From positions 23,064,001 through 23,128,000 of the forward strand of contig CM106585.1 of assembly GCA_048013815.1 (NCBI GenBank): a stretch of DNA of 64,000 nt, given 5' to 3'. The position numbers were made by a program, and so were the translations under genes. A model generated the notes under the pieces. That model was given only the letters and a program-made list of their open reading frames with translations, had not been told where the DNA came from and made no database searches. The DNA comes from Setoptus koraiensis. Lineage: Eukaryota > Arthropoda. Positions 63,295-64,000 of this stretch are shown here, one piece after another (position 1 is the first letter of the stretch; each line of letters opens with the position of its first letter).

Positions 63295-63607
63295 TGATTT
63301 GATGAAACCAATTTGTTATCTTGATGAAAGATATAACTCACTTACTAAAACATTGGGCTAAAAATCAATTAAGAGGTCAGTTGAATAATAGAGTGACGGT
63401 AATAAGATATGTGATAGGACTATGATTTGAACAGACAAAAACAATTGATTTGCAGATGATGATTTGAATACGTTCAGGTGTGTTAAGAGCACATTTATAA
63501 TTTATCTACACAAATTTGTTAAATGATCCACCAGAGGCTCTCGCGACGTTTCAAGAATGTACACTAAATCACGATGTGTCTCGGTGAATGTTCATTTTGT
63601 TAATCGA

Positions 63608-63613
63608 TTTATT
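63608..63613 (-). terminator. Possible poly(A) signal of an upstream minus-strand gene
   Basis: TTTATT on the + strand gives AATAAA on the minus strand, 10 bases past the stop of the candidate exon at 63624-63709. Confidence 0.4.
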
Positions 63614-63623
63614 TTAATGAGCA

Positions 63624-63709
63624 TTAAATCAGTTTGGTGAGCGCCAAAACTAGTTCTGTCTCGTCCGGAATAGAGAAAGCATGATGGCGCAGCCCTGGCG
63701 GATTCTTGC
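63624..63709 (-). CDS. Candidate last coding exon of an unidentified gene
   Basis: After an acceptor-like TATCGGTTTAG|, one frame reads KNPPGLRHHAFSIPDETEL and eight more residues to a TAA, with AATAAA immediately after. The peptide has a natural-looking composition and an amphipathic C-terminal helix, but I do not recognise the family. The helix vaguely recalls the exit helix of an EF-hand, so a lost upstream piece of NOX5 was considered; there is no donor at its end to support that. Other exons would lie mostly outside the window. Confidence 0.3.
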
Positions 63710-64000
63710 CTAAACCGATACGAATGAATTGGATAAAGTATCAATCATCACCGAGTTGCAACTCGCGAAAGGTTGTCATTCGATAAAAAGATACTTTGAT
63801 GAGATACACCTTTGTCACAAAGGCATTGTGAGTATCCACAATATCTAAATATAATGAGCAGTGAAGTTTGACACAACAATTATTATAATCATTGTTATCT
63901 ATGCAGTACGCAGCAATTAATCGATAAAATGTGTGTTGCCCCCATACAGCACCCAATTATGGTGATCATCACACAACAATCATTCCAATATTGATAACAA
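63710..64000. other. Right-edge sequence, nothing recognised
   Basis: No coding frame of known type and no repeats. If the candidate exon at 63624-63709 is real, this is its intron. Confidence 0.4.

Overview
This looks like animal nuclear DNA, most likely from an arthropod. The genes contain spliceosomal introns with GT-AG ends and AATAAA poly(A) signals. The three recognisable genes are typical of animals: a FAS1 (fasciclin/TGFBI/midline fasciclin class) cell-surface protein, the complex I subunit NDUFB9 and the calcium-regulated NADPH oxidase NOX5. There are no operons, bacterial-type signals, rRNA, tRNA, CRISPR or recognisable transposable elements. The species cannot be fixed from the sequence alone.

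Layout. Positions 1-6100 are gene-poor and AT-rich. They hold one clear relic, a decayed MKK7/hemipterous-like MAP kinase kinase fragment (about 2314-2981, + strand). Positions 6097-58729 are one very long minus-strand gene for a type I transmembrane protein with four FAS1 domains. I rebuilt it as six coding exons (58592-58729, 47874-48033, 30355-32915, 21625-21757, 6637-6726, 6167-6504). All splice phases agree and give 1139 residues. Four of its five introns are 8.6-15 kb long, and they hold most of the bases in the window. They contain no recognisable nested gene, but they are full of short-period tandem repeats, perfect inverted repeats, bZIP-type palindromes (TTACGTAA, TTACATAA, TTGCGCAA) and CAGGTGAG motifs.

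From 58.7 kb to the right end the DNA is compact. NDUFB9 (59986-60516, +) diverges from the FAS1 gene across about 1.0-1.3 kb. It meets NOX5 (60790-63294, -, three coding exons, 752 residues) tail to tail, with 273 bp between the stop codons. A possible last exon of a further minus-strand gene, with its own AATAAA, lies at 63608-63709.

The genes do not form a pathway. NDUFB9 is mitochondrial housekeeping, NOX5 makes superoxide at membranes in response to calcium, and the FAS1 protein is probably an adhesion or matrix receptor. The most unusual content is the FAS1 gene: its transmembrane anchor, a fourth domain spread over four exons, and the structure of its giant introns.
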